Notes under the pieces: generated by a model
What the model saw: the letters and a program-made list of their open reading frames with translations, nothing else
Told to the model about the DNA's origin: nothing
Databases searched by the model: none
Made by a program: the position numbers and the translations under genes
Shown here: positions 9,077 through 19,260 of the stretch, in pieces
Layout of the letters: every line of letters begins with the position of its first letter
Position numbering within the stretch: position 1 is the first letter of the stretch
Source of the DNA: Endomychus coccineus
Taxonomy: Eukaryota > Arthropoda > Insecta > Coleoptera > Endomychidae
Reading direction: 5' to 3'
DNA length: 64,000 nt
Assembly: GCA_958510875.1 (NCBI GenBank)
Contig: OY294069.1
Coordinates: forward strand, 160,579,111-160,643,110

Positions 9077-11459
9077 CCTCTACGGAGAGGAAATCAAGAA
9101 GAAATCCAGAACCCTGGGAAATCTTCGCACCAAACTGGTGAGTTTGCTTTGTTCTCTTACTTTTCTTTGTCGTTGTCGTGATCATAATTTGATTCCCAAT
9201 TTCCTTAAAATATCCCATCCCATAAATTCACATTCATCCAAAAACATATTTAAACGCGCTAGTTTAGCTTTGATTCGGGAACGAATTAAGTATACTAGAC
9301 GCGAGATCAATTTCATCAATATAACCCTCTTTGGCCTCCACCTTGAACTTTCAAATACCCTTTCAGCATCCGATTGGTTGATTCTCGACCGAATTACCTA
9401 TGATCAAGCCGATCAAATTCGTACCCTCAATTCCAAACGTCATATTCAAAAATTCAATAAACTTCTTGCCTCCCAACGCCCTCAGCACCAACCTTCAAGA
9501 CCAACCCCTCTTGTAAATACTGTGGTTAATTTATCTTCACATACCCTTACTGAAGCTGAACAATCGGTTCTATCTAAAGGTCCTAATTTTGTCTTCTCCC
9601 CCAAAAATATCCCTACTACATCCATTATTTCTGCTGTAGAAGCATCCCTACATAAAGTTCCCCATCTCGCAGCAGATGAAATTCGTTTCGAAACTGCTAA
9701 AATTCTTCGTCATTCCAAGATTCCTAAATCAAATTGCCCTAAACCTTTAATTCAAGCTCTCAATTCACTCAAATCAAATCCTGATTTGGCTATTTTGAGG
9801 GCTGATAAAGGAAACTCCACTGTTGTCATGAATCGTTCAGATTATGATAACAAAATCCTGCAACATCTGCAAACTAATTCCTATAAGCTTCTACCAAAAG
9901 ATCCCACCTCCTCTATAGAACGTTCAATTTCACAAATTATTCGTCAATCTTCCCTTCCTGATTCAGATAAGAAATTTCTTATCCCCCATTGTTCAAAATG
10001 TCCCCGTTTATATGGTTTGCCTAAAATTCATAAGCCCTCAGTTCCCCTAAGACCAATTGTCAGCACTATCGGATCTCCTACTTATAAACTCTCTCGATAC
10101 CTGTCATCGATTCTCAAACCCCTTGTAGGTGAATCCAATAGTTTTATCCTAAATTCTTTTCATTTCGTTGAAAAACTTCAAACGTTGAAAGTTGACCCAC
10201 GCGATTTGCTCGTCAGCTTCGACGTTGAATCACTTTTTACCAATGTTCCCATTCCAGACACCCTTTCCATAATTTCTCAATTGTTACCTGCCAAAAACAT
10301 TTCAACGGACTTGCTACCGTTAATTGATTTTTGTCTATCCTCCACATATTTTCTATACGATGGCAAGTTCTACGAGCAGTCCTCGGGAGCTGCCATGGGT
10401 TCCCCACTTTCCCCGATCATAGCTAATATCTTCATGGAAGCTTTTGAACAAGATGCCATTGACTCATCTGTTCTCAAGCCGAAATGTTGGTTTAGATATG
10501 TCGACGATACTTTCGTTATTTGGCAACATGGTCGCGAAAAGCTTGTTCCTTTCCTCAATCATTTAAATTCTTTACATCCCAATATCCGTTTCACCATGGA
10601 AGTCGAATCGCAAGGTTCACTCCCGTTCCTGGATGTATTGGTTAGTCGACAGACTGACGGTACTTTAGGACATTCTGTGTATCGGAAACCCACCCATACC
10701 GATAGATACCTCAATGGTCTTTCCCACCACCACCCTGCCCAAAAGCAATCTGTCATAAACTCCCTGGTCCACAGAGCTGTCAATCTATCTCAGCCTCAAT
10801 CCTTAAAATCAGAATTAAAACATCTATCATCTGCCTTATTATCAAACAATTTCTCCCATTACAACATTCAAAAAGCCATAAAGAAATACACTTCACCTAA
10901 AATTCCAAATCGACCTGAGCCAGAAACCCTCCCACCTGCTTTATCCACGGCCTATCTTCCATATATTCAAAATATAACAGATCGAATTTCCAAAATCCTC
11001 AAAAAACATAATATTTCTACCCGTTTTTCCACACTTCCGAAATTATCTCAGTTTTACAAACCTATCAAAGATCCCCTTCCTCCTCTCCACTCAGAAGGTG
11101 TTTATAGTATTCCCTGTTCTTGCGGTAAAGTCTACATTGGTGAAACAGGTCGTACAGTAGCTACTCGTCTGAAAGAACATGAGCGCTGTACAAGACTTCG
11201 TGACACCAGTAGATCTGCACTTGCGGAACACAGGTTTAACACAAATCATCAAATCCTTTTTGAAGATACTAAAATCCTAGTCCGAGCCACAAACTTCTAT
11301 CAGCGAAAAATCCTTGAAGCTATAGAAATCCTAAAACATCCGAATAATCTAAACCGTGACTCAGGATATTACCTTCCCAACATTTGGAAACCCATCCTCG
11401 AAAATTCAACTTCGCACATGATCGCACAACGGCAGGGTCAGGTGCTGGAACGAAGTTAA
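8946..11459 (+). CDS. Penelope-like RT/GIY-YIG polyprotein, plus copy (apparently intact)
   Basis: The frame is open for 837 codons with no stop. From about residue 160 it contains the conserved PLE region ('ITYDQADQIRTLNSKRH'). The reverse transcriptase follows, with 'LRADKGN', 'SFDVESLFTNVP', 'AAMGSPLSPI' and the catalytic 'YVDDTFVIW' (around residues 510-530). A C-terminal GIY-YIG nuclease follows with 'YSIPCSCGKVYIGETGRT' and the Arg/His helix 'TRLKEHERCTRLRD'. The first roughly 45 residues are translated from the central terminal repeat. The real start could be a later ATG or be made by splicing, since some Penelope-like elements carry an intron. All core catalytic residues I can recognise are present, so this copy may be the source of active protein. 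Confidence 0.87.
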   Translation: MELPPVMVGETSASSRAVVTRNPSGRQDFSRLAVRGSLLSKISNLYGEEIKKKSRTLGNLRTKLVSLLCSLTFLCRCRDHNLIPNFLKISHPINSHSSKNIFKRASLALIRERIKYTRREINFINITLFGLHLELSNTLSASDWLILDRITYDQADQIRTLNSKRHIQKFNKLLASQRPQHQPSRPTPLVNTVVNLSSHTLTEAEQSVLSKGPNFVFSPKNIPTTSIISAVEASLHKVPHLAADEIRFETAKILRHSKIPKSNCPKPLIQALNSLKSNPDLAILRADKGNSTVVMNRSDYDNKILQHLQTNSYKLLPKDPTSSIERSISQIIRQSSLPDSDKKFLIPHCSKCPRLYGLPKIHKPSVPLRPIVSTIGSPTYKLSRYLSSILKPLVGESNSFILNSFHFVEKLQTLKVDPRDLLVSFDVESLFTNVPIPDTLSIISQLLPAKNISTDLLPLIDFCLSSTYFLYDGKFYEQSSGAAMGSPLSPIIANIFMEAFEQDAIDSSVLKPKCWFRYVDDTFVIWQHGREKLVPFLNHLNSLHPNIRFTMEVESQGSLPFLDVLVSRQTDGTLGHSVYRKPTHTDRYLNGLSHHHPAQKQSVINSLVHRAVNLSQPQSLKSELKHLSSALLSNNFSHYNIQKAIKKYTSPKIPNRPEPETLPPALSTAYLPYIQNITDRISKILKKHNISTRFSTLPKLSQFYKPIKDPLPPLHSEGVYSIPCSCGKVYIGETGRTVATRLKEHERCTRLRDTSRSALAEHRFNTNHQILFEDTKILVRATNFYQRKILEAIEILKHPNNLNRDSGYYLPNIWKPILENSTSHMIAQRQGQVLERS

Positions 11460-11563
11460 CCACCGGAACAAAGGCAGTGAACTATGTAGCGTGAAGGATT
11501 TTTTCCTACAATAAATACGGCTACAGAAACCAGTAGAACCAGTTTCAGTTCAAGCCTCAAGCC

Positions 11564-11606
11564 TGCCCTGAAGATGCCACCTGTAATGGTTGGCGAAACG
11601 TCGGCA
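11564..11606 (+). ncRNA. Hammerhead ribozyme motif in Penelope-like terminal repeat
   Basis: CUGAAGA lies at 11,568-11,574. It is followed by a stem II hairpin, CGAAAC (11,594-11,599) and GUC (11,600-11,602). It is the mirror of the minus-strand motif at the left end, with the same two-base-pair stem III. The central terminal repeat (from 8,955) begins inside stem II and lacks the CUGANGA strand, so only the two outer motifs are complete. Confidence 0.7.
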
Positions 11607-11656
11607 TCAAGTCGAGCTGTTGTGACGCGGAATCCATCCGGAAGACAAGATTTTTC

Positions 11657-11668
11657 AAAATTGGACTT
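11657..11668. repeat. Target-site duplication, right
   Basis: This is the second copy of 'aaaattggactt' flanking the Penelope-like element. About 20 bp further on, similarity to the copy 2 flank (near 40,270) fades, marking the approximate right edge of the duplicated block. Confidence 0.8.
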
Positions 11669-11934
11669 ACAAATTCACAAAATAAAATTAAAATAACGGT
11701 ACTAGATTTATTATGTACAACTGCATGTCTGCAAAATTTTTTCATCTGATTTGATTCCCATTAAAAAACTATAAAAGAGTTCAAAATTGTCGTTACACTA
11801 TAATACTATAAGTAAGAAGTAATTACCCTTACCACCCACTAAAAATACTGTTAAACTACTAAGGACCTCTCAGCTACCAACCTACTAAACAACCATCATC
11901 AGGATTCTTACAAATTTAGATGCAGTTACTATAA

Positions 11935-12410
11935 TTGAAGCAAATTGGTTTATTAAAACATTTGAATTGCCCGGAATTTCTCTACTGGTTGAAAAAATTT
12001 CATTTCATCATGCCACATGTTGAAATGTTATTAATCAGACTCAAATGCGCGGGATTGACAGTGCTCAATAGCAAAAGGCAATTGAACAATTCCAACAGGA
12101 AATTATTCGAATTAGAAATTCTACTGACAATGGCAATCAAGAACGCAATAATGAAGAACTTGCTAGGAAAAGACAGAAAAACAGCAGCTGGAGATAACAG
12201 AGCTGTTATTGCAGAGGAAGTATGTGTATGCCAAATTAACGACCGATTTGATTTTAGCGATCACTCAAGAGCAGCAAAATTATTTGATTCTCAAAATTGT
12301 AAAACTTATAGACATGCATTTCCACAAAAGCATTTTGATGAAACTGTGAAATCTTATCCCATGTTGGACACACGGTCGTATATACAGGTCTGGAATCTCT
12401 ATGTTTGACA
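11935..12410 (+). pseudogene. hAT-type transposase fragment (zinc-finger MYM-like family)
   Basis: An open frame of 157 codons begins with 'WLKKFHFIMPHVEMLLIRLK' and ends with 'DRFDFSDHSRAAKLFDSQN' followed by 'AFPQKHFDETVKSYPML'. Both blocks are characteristic of the hAT-derived insect proteins annotated as zinc finger MYM-type 1-like. Between them the family sequence ('FQQEIIRIRNS') is found in another frame, so there are frameshifts. The N-terminal zinc finger and C-terminal dimerisation domain are missing. This is a dead fragment. Confidence 0.6.
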
Positions 12411-12826
12411 TGAGTCTCTTAAATGTCGCCAAACTATATAATTTGGAAAAGATTTTTATGGGTAGTTTTTTGCTTATTTGGCAGGAGACAATACACAAGC
12501 GGAAAATAATGCTCATTTTTTTAGACCCTTAATTATGAAAAATTGTAAAAAAACTTAGGGTTACATTGAAATGTACCTTCCATGAATACAGTTTCTAACT
12601 AGAAATTTCAAATTATTTGAGCACGAAAACACTGCTATATTATTATTATCGTTATAGAGACCAAAGTCTTCGCTTTTATTAGTTTCTAAATAAGATCACT
12701 TAACATTTGATGCACTCTCAGTAGTGACTTCGAAAACATCGACAATGAAGCAATGGAATGGAATAGTTCTATATTTAAAAATTTAAATATTCTATAATTT
12801 GATCGTATATTCCAGGTTACCATAAA

Positions 12827-13072
12827 TTATGGGATATTTTTCAGAGAAAACGACATTTCAACAATATTGCTTCTAATATAACCAATAAATAATGCTATGG
12901 ACGTTTTTATAATAATTACAAATCTCAATCCGGCACACAGAACAACTAATCCGGCAACAGCACATTCCATACGGCCATACTTGTAATATACAGCGGTCTG
13001 AGTGGCCTGAAATTTTGGCAATGTCTGATCGTGTTTAAATGTAAACAATTCTGTCTCCTTAGGATAATAGGT
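12827..13072 (-). CDS. Possible terminal exon of an unidentified membrane protein
   Basis: On the minus strand a pyrimidine-rich acceptor (ending 'TTTTTTTCATAG') precedes an 81-codon open stretch that starts 'TYYPKETELFTFKHDQTLP' and ends with TAA. It contains one or two hydrophobic segments, including 'VAGLVVLCAGLRFVIIIK'. I recognise no family. It could be the last exon of a gene starting to the right, or a leftover of a mobile element. No partner exon with matching phase was identified. Confidence 0.3.
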   Translation of the reverse strand, partial: TYYPKETELFTFKHDQTLPKFQATQTAVYYKYGRMECAVAGLVVLCAGLRFVIIIKTSIALFIGYIRSNIVEMSFSLKNIP

Positions 13073-13079
13073 CTATGAA

Positions 13080-14040
13080 AAAAACCAGGTTATCATTCTT
13101 TGTTAAATTTTCAGGTTTGTCTAATTCTATAAACACTATTCAAATACTATATAGGAACGTTCGTTCAACGAATGAAACAGAAAATGTGCTCCATCGCTAC
13201 CGGAATGAAACAATTGAAAAATGAAAGGTTGGCAGACCTATCCAAAGGCTCTCTTCCTTGATTTACAGAAATTATATTATGGCCTTGAATGATTTGGTGT
13301 ATCCACATTTAAGCATATTAGCTAACAACAAACAGGTTACCGAATCGAATTCGCTTAGTGAGGACGTTTCTCCGAGCCGAATAGAAGGCGCTGATCATTT
13401 TCCGATAAAAGTGGAAGTTATTATTCGCCGAATCATTCACTTAACTGAAATTCGGTCATCATAGAATTATTGAAAATAAGTGGGATAGGGCAAATGCGCT
13501 GAACACAAGAAGGACTTGTTCCTGCGCGCTCGGTTTGTTCTGTTCGTTGGGGCTGAAATGTTCAAGTCTGGGAGCACCATTACAATCAGTCATTATTTCT
13601 AGAATTTCACCATATCGTTGGTTAAAAATTAGTTGTTTATGGCGTTTGCTCCGCTTGTCTGGAATATTTACACACATTACGAAGGCTTTTCAGAGAAAAA
13701 GTAGTGTTGCATCATTTCAATTTGTATTTAATCAACATTTTTGTTGATTAGGTTACAAATTATTGATTTCAGGGTATCAAGCTTATCAGAATTTATTTGC
13801 ACTACTTTCAACTGCCGTTGAAAGCCATTCGATTTTCATATTGACTCTTTCGAGTTGATAATTCAATGTACCATAATTCAAAATAGTTTTATTTCGCTAC
13901 ATGAGGGTTCAGAGGTCCGGTTTTTCAAAAAATATATGCTTATTAAATAAATCACAGCTGAATGAGTTAAACGAACTTGCTGTCTGAATTCCAATATAAA
14001 ATTAAATACACATGATTGAAAAATTATCGGTCTTTTTCTT
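13080..14040. other. Spacer with short coding-like stretches
   Basis: Two short open stretches (13,258-13,464 plus strand; 13,459-13,677 minus strand) read like protein but have no clear splice sites or family resemblance. Nothing else is supported here. Confidence 0.25.
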
Positions 14041-14156
14041 AATCCAACAATAAATAATGCAAAGAAAATGGTCAGAATGCAACCGTTTGAAAAATTATCG
14101 GTCTTTTTCAACGATTGCATTCTGATCATTTTCCTTACATTATTTATTGTTGGATT
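14041..14156. repeat. Inverted repeat with 42-nt arms
   Basis: The left arm 14,041-14,082 ('aatccaacaataaataatgc' onward) is the reverse complement of the right arm 14,115-14,156 with only a few mismatches. The loop is 32 nt. The segment 'gaaaaattatcggtcttttt' lies both just before the left arm and inside the loop. It could be a small foldback element or a stable RNA hairpin; no gene is associated. Confidence 0.7.
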
Positions 14157-14759
14157 AATCTTTTCTGATGTGTCTTTCTTCAACAATTGCATATTAACCA
14201 TGAAATTTGAAGGGTCCAATTCGTATTACTGTAGTTTGATAAAAACAATACCACTTAGTGATAACTTGGAAATGAAAAACAGGAAAATACATCATGTACA
14301 CAGTTAAACCAACTAAGATACTTTATCAGTTTCAGTTACAGATAATGTCAATCGTAAACAACAACGAATGTACTTCTGTTGAGGACGTGACGTGTTAAAA
14401 CAGAAATTTACTAAAAACTCGAATAATTGATGATGGATAAATTTACATTTAAATCACTTTAATTTCAAGATTTATATAATTTTAATTATTATGCTTTGGC
14501 ATCTAGAACGTAAAAAGAAATCTTTTAATATCGATTAAATGTAATTTATAATATAATTTTTACCAAACACAAGGTTGAATTGAATTCGGAACTTGAGTGT
14601 ATACAGAACAAATAATAATATACCGGGTTGGGCAAATGTGTGGAATAAAATGTATATATTTTTAACAACCTACTTAAAAAAAACGCTGAAACACTAAAAT
14701 TGATTTTAAATATTACACATTTTTGGACAATAAAATAAAATATTTTCCTTCAACCCTTT

Positions 14760-15995
14760 AGTTGCGAGCCATCCCAACTTTTCTTTTCAAATGGAAACAT
14801 ATGTGATGTGTGGGCTCGTTGAAAAGCTCGTGGAAAATGGAATCTAACGTTACTATTATTTATTTATTTATTTATTATGTTTTTATTATGAAAGACATAT
14901 ACATAATTCTTTTTAAATTAACACAATTAGAAATCTTATAATAATTAATGCTGTGTACCAAGAATTTAACGAAGGAAATGCGCGAAGTGTCCTGTAAACT
15001 CTACTTGGCATAGTCCCAGACGATGGTAAAATCCATTCCAATTTTATTTGTCAAATCTTCAATATTCACGAGCCTATTCTGGTAAGCCCTGCCTTTCAAA
15101 TAGCACCAAAGAAATTAATCTAATGGTGTTAAGTCAGGAGATCTTGGTGGCTATTCAATCGCACCACGTCGGCCAATCCAACGACCTGCAATATGTCGTC
15201 TAGATATTCTTCGACATTAGCACCAAAATGTGGGAGAGCGCCGTCTTATTGAAACCAAACTGTTTCATTGGGTAAATCTGGATCTACTTCACTTGGGAAA
15301 ATAACAGCTAGTGCAGGCATCAAATCGAATTGTAACAAGTCTAGGTAGCATTCAGCTGTAAGGTTTCCTTCAAAGAAGAATGACCCTAAGATTCAGTTGT
15401 GAATGATACCTACCCATTCATTTTTCTGGGTACTGCGTATGAGCTTCACATTTCCAATGTGGATTTTCTCGACTCCAGAAACGATAATTGTGCCTGTTAA
15501 CCACGCTATTTAAATGAAAAGTAGCTTCATCAGTAGATTATGTTCCGTACAAACTGATTATTCTCGTCACACCGTCTCATCATTTCCACACAAAATTGCA
15601 AGCGCCTGTCACAATCGTCTCATATAAGCTCTTGGACAAGGTGTACTTTATACGGGTGGTATTTTTCTGTTTTTGAAAACTTTCCAATCGTACCTCTAGT
15701 CTAGACGCAGCATGATTTTGGGCCCATGAAACCGTTGAAGCATGGGGATTTTCCTGCAGAGTTAATGCAATGTCCAATTTTCCCAATCATCTTGGCCGAC
15801 CTCTTTTGGACAAATCTTTCAATGTACCATGTTCCTCAAATTTATGGAATATCTTGCTGACAGTAACCTGTGAAATCATGTTTTCCGGATATTTTGCATT
15901 AAATAAAGCACACACTTCACTTTGACTTCGCTTCATATCTTCACATCCCAGCAATATCAAGACTTAGATACGCTGCTGTTCTGACAATGGTGCCA
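14760..15995 (-). pseudogene. DUF4817-type DDE transposase, decayed
   Basis: On the minus strand, translation starts 'MAPLSEQQRI' (ATG near 15,995). It continues through an HTH/DUF4817-like N-terminus ('SQVTVSKIFHKFEEHGTLKD' then 'SKRGRP') to the DDE core. The catalytic blocks are recognisable around 15,230-15,260 ('ETVWFQ', a stop, 'DGALPHFGANV') and just downstream in the usual proline/aspartate region. Stops and frameshifts are frequent. It is the same superfamily as the remnants at 1-490 and 30,484-31,200 but not the same copy. Terminal repeats were not resolved. Confidence 0.65.
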
Positions 15996-16264
15996 TTTTT
16001 ATTCAGTAAAGAGAACTCGTGAAAGCACCCAAATTAATAAAATGAACGTTTATATTCAATTACAGTTTCAATACTGAACTAATCGAAAACCTACTTTTGT
16101 ACAACTGTCAAAAAAACTTGACATTTCTGCATTTCTGTTGATGCGTAAATGTTTACTTTTTTCACTGCCAAAATAGTTCACAAAATAAACATGAAATATT
16201 ACTTTTTGAAGGATTTATTTTCAACAGAGTCAATTATTAATTGATTATTTATCATGAAACAATT

Positions 16265-16864
16265 TCATTTATTGGAATAATAATCGATAGTAAAGTTTGA
16301 ACAATTATTTCCAACATAAATTCCTGAAGATGTTCCATGTTGCTGCTGATCAGAAAAGTTAGATATTTCTTGAAGAGTTGATCCCACAATTTTTTCAGAT
16401 ATTTTAATTTGTTTAGAAGAAGGTGAACAATTCAATATTTTGTTAGAAATCTCAATTTTGTTATTCAAACTATCTTCTATATATGGTTCTGCTACGGAGG
16501 CAGATTTCCAGCCACCGTGACGATTTATGGATGTAATGTTGCCCCCTGCATTGGCCAGAAGAGTTACAGAGCTTCTCCTGAAACAGTGACCTAAGTAGCT
16601 CTTATACATGTCTTTTCCAAGCCATTTTGCAATCAAGCTGGGAATTTGTCCTATTTTATTTATCCCCACATGTTGGTTAATACATTTTCCTCTCGAATAT
16701 TTCAAAAATAATCTGTTACTTTTTGTATGAGGCGGCCGTAGTGCTCTATACTTGCGGTATAACTCAATATAATCAGAATTTGAAACAGTAAACGTTCTTC
16801 CGCAATAGGTCTTCGTATCAGGTATTTGAACAATCAATGTAGATCCAGCATCTTCAATGGCAAT
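16265..16864 (-). CDS. Tyrosine recombinase, Crypton-like C-terminal catalytic part
   Basis: An open frame of about 190-200 codons carries the catalytic motifs of tyrosine recombinases: 'LGHCFRRSSVTLLANAGG' (His-x-x-Arg), 'INRHGGWKS' (the His/Trp position) and 'SVAEPYIEDS' (the tyrosine). 'ALRPPHTKSNRLFLKY' upstream is typical of insect Crypton-related proteins. The N-terminal catalytic arginine block is missing. The frame runs into a 'ggcaat' repeat and then the foldback element at 16,868, as if cut by its insertion. The product would be a DNA strand-exchange enzyme. This copy looks truncated, though the remaining frame is clean. Confidence 0.7.
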   Translation of the reverse strand: MAIEDAGSTLIVQIPDTKTYCGRTFTVSNSDYIELYRKYRALRPPHTKSNRLFLKYSRGKCINQHVGINKIGQIPSLIAKWLGKDMYKSYLGHCFRRSSVTLLANAGGNITSINRHGGWKSASVAEPYIEDSLNNKIEISNKILNCSPSSKQIKISEKIVGSTLQEISNFSDQQQHGTSSGIYVGNNCSNFTIDYYSNK

Positions 16865-16867
16865 GGC

Positions 16868-18000
16868 AATGGCAATTTTTAAGGATGATCAAATCTCAGG
16901 TTCTGTTATAGTATTTCACGACGCGTATTTTACACTAAAGAAAACTTTTCTAGGTTGAGTAGAATTTGAGATATTGATATAAATGTGTTTGGGCCTCCCC
17001 AGAACCCAATTTTAGGCCTATAGAAAAAGTTGGAGATCGTTGGAAAATAGACAAATTTTCTAATCTAAATCCAAAAATAAGGCCTCGTATCTATCACCAT
17101 TTCGAATTTAGAGCGCGTTGACATAAAAAAAATCACGTGTAAAATAATGCAGCGGCTTAAATTTCTATACCACTTATCTGCCGTAATAGTAGATTTCAAC
17201 TAGTAAATTGAAATTTGAAATTTTTTTTGAATTTTCACAATTCGATCAAAATAACTACAAAATGATCACATCAATCTAAAATATTATTATTGCACATTGA
17301 ACAATGAATAATTTGTTTTAACCTTTCCTTTCAATGCTTTAAAACATTATAAGTTTATACAAATATACAATAACCATTACAGGTTCAGAAAAAATAAGAA
17401 ATTTCGAGCCAATAAATTAATATACGTAAGTATGATGAGTCATCGATTAGTTTTCCGATTCTTTTGAATATACTATTAATTTGAAGTTTATGGCGGTCAC
17501 ATGAAAATTCGTTTACATTTGTTAAATATGATTCTTGACAAGGAAAATAATTTAAATTGAATATAACAATGTGCAATAATAATATTTCAAATTGAAGTGA
17601 TCATTTTTTAGTTATTTTGATACTAATCAAGTTTTAAGGATTCAAAATTTTTTTAAATTTCAATTCACTAGTTGAAATCTACTATTACGGCAGATAAACG
17701 GTATAGAAATTTAAGCCGCTTCATTATTTTACACGTGATTTTTTTTTGGTCAACGCTTTCTAAATTCGAGATGGTAATAGCTACGAGGTCTCATTTTTGG
17801 ATTTAGATCAGAAAATTTGTCTACTTTCCAACGATCTCCAATTTTTTTTATAGGCCCAAAATTTGGTTCTAGGGAGGCCCAAACACATTTATATCAATAT
17901 CTCAACTTCTACTCAACCTAAAAAAGTTTTCTTTAGCGTAAAATACGCGTCGTAAAATACTGTAACAGAACCTGAGATTTGATCATCCTAAAAAATTTCT
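16868..18000. mobile_element. Foldback element with ~430-bp inverted repeats
   Basis: The left arm (about 16,868-17,300) is matched in reverse complement by the right arm (about 17,567-18,000). Examples are 'aggatgatcaaatctcaggt' at the outer left, matched by its complement at 17,970-17,990, and the paired 'ctgccgtaatagtagatttc' region further in. The central loop is about 265 bp. Arms differ by scattered substitutions and small indels. There is no transposase gene. The mobilising enzyme is unknown. Confidence 0.75.
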
Positions 18001-19050
18001 AACCCAAGAAATTTGCACATTTTCCGAGGTCCGAAATTTTCAAAGTTGTCCTATATTTTTTTAAGCCCCAAAAACAGTATTGAAGGATGTTTTGTATCAC
18101 ATTTGTTGAGATCTACAAGAGAATTTTTTTTCCTTGTCGATAAGACCATTTTTCGGCTGGCAATCTCAGTTTTAGGGATTTTTGGAAATGGCCGATTGTG
18201 GAGCCAAAAGGAAAGATAAAAAAAATACCGTAGAAAGTTTATAAAAAAGTATATTTTTATTTGAATAGAATATTTTTTTGCTCAATATTCGAATGAGAAA
18301 AAAAAACATTTGTATTCCCCTAAAAAAACACTATTTTGCTCATATCTCAAGACTGTAACATCGAAATGACTTATATTTCTGCTCAAACGATGCGTTTTCA
18401 CTTTTTGTACAATTTGTCTCCAGACATATTTTTCCATTTGGGCCACCGTTTTCTTTTTAAACGCAAAAAATATGAAAATTGTACTTTCTCGCGTCGAAAA
18501 ATGGCCGTAACTTTTAAAGCTAACTCGTAGGAATTTTTTGTTTATTTTTCCCGTTTTCAGCGCATTCCAATACAAAAACAAAAGCATACAAAATTAACAC
18601 CTTCATTTTTCAAGCGATATGCGCTGGATTTCGTTCCTCTAGCGACTGTACTATAAGTAATTTCATTAACAGAAGTTGCTGGATTGAAATAAACTCTCAG
18701 TCATAACATGCAAGAGATTTAGAGTGGGACAAGAACTAAAAACCGCTATTCGCTGTTAAACTATTAAGAAAAAAAAACATACTTCTTTGTTGGGAATTAT
18801 AAATAAGAAACGATCACCCCTATCCACAAAAAATAATGTTAGAGTACTGAGAACCATCATCAGAGTAAACTAAATTAAACAAAATTTTGCAAGTATTCTA
18901 ATACTCTTTTATTATAATTGAATACTGAATAAAATGCTAAATTGTCTTTACTGTCTGTGAGTTAGTTGTTGAATATCAGATAGGTATGAAGGATAATAAT
19001 ATTAATAATAATAATAATCATACACGCATGAAGCCAAATACAAATTCTGC
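18001..19050. other. Non-coding spacer
   Basis: AT-rich sequence with homopolymer runs and a short (AAT)n stretch near 18,990-19,018. No gene, RNA or element was recognised. Confidence 0.3.
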
Positions 19051-19059
19051 CCACTACTA

Positions 19060-19260
19060 TTCTGAATCTAAGCACAATAAAAAAATTTAGTTTAGAGTCA
19101 AGGATTGCTCCAAGATATTTAATTTTTTCCGACAGCTGGATGTTGATCCCTTGGAACGATAGAGGACCTATTGCCTCTAGTTTCCTTCTTGTAAGGGACC
19201 TCCTTTTGAAAAATCAGAAGAAACGATTTGCACAATGCTCCGAGGATGACAAACTTTGTA
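19060..19260 (-). mobile_element. Non-LTR retrotransposon RT fragment
   Basis: On the minus strand, pieces read 'LSFQGINIQLSEKIKYLGAI' and then 'LDSKLNF', the block after the palm domain of Jockey-like reverse transcriptases. It is very short, frameshifted and dead. Confidence 0.55.

Larger units (their letters stand above)
6691..11656. mobile_element. Penelope-like retroelement, head-to-head palindromic unit
   Basis: The element is 4,966 bp, bounded by a 12-bp direct target duplication. It contains two copies facing away from a 473-bp centre: a minus-strand copy (arm 6,726-8,954) and a plus-strand copy (arm 9,428-11,656). Both arms are exactly 2,229 bp, and their long reading frames translate identically in the shared part. 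Each arm codes a Penelope-type reverse transcriptase plus GIY-YIG nuclease and ends in a roughly 200-bp terminal repeat with a hammerhead motif. The centre (8,955-9,427) carries the 5' part of the plus-strand copy, including part of a terminal repeat. The minus-strand copy is 5'-truncated at 8,954. The left edge has 35 extra bases matching the start of a next unit in minus orientation. Partial tandem and inverted arrangements are known for Penelope-like elements. The lack of indels between the arms suggests recent origin or gene conversion. Confidence 0.9.
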
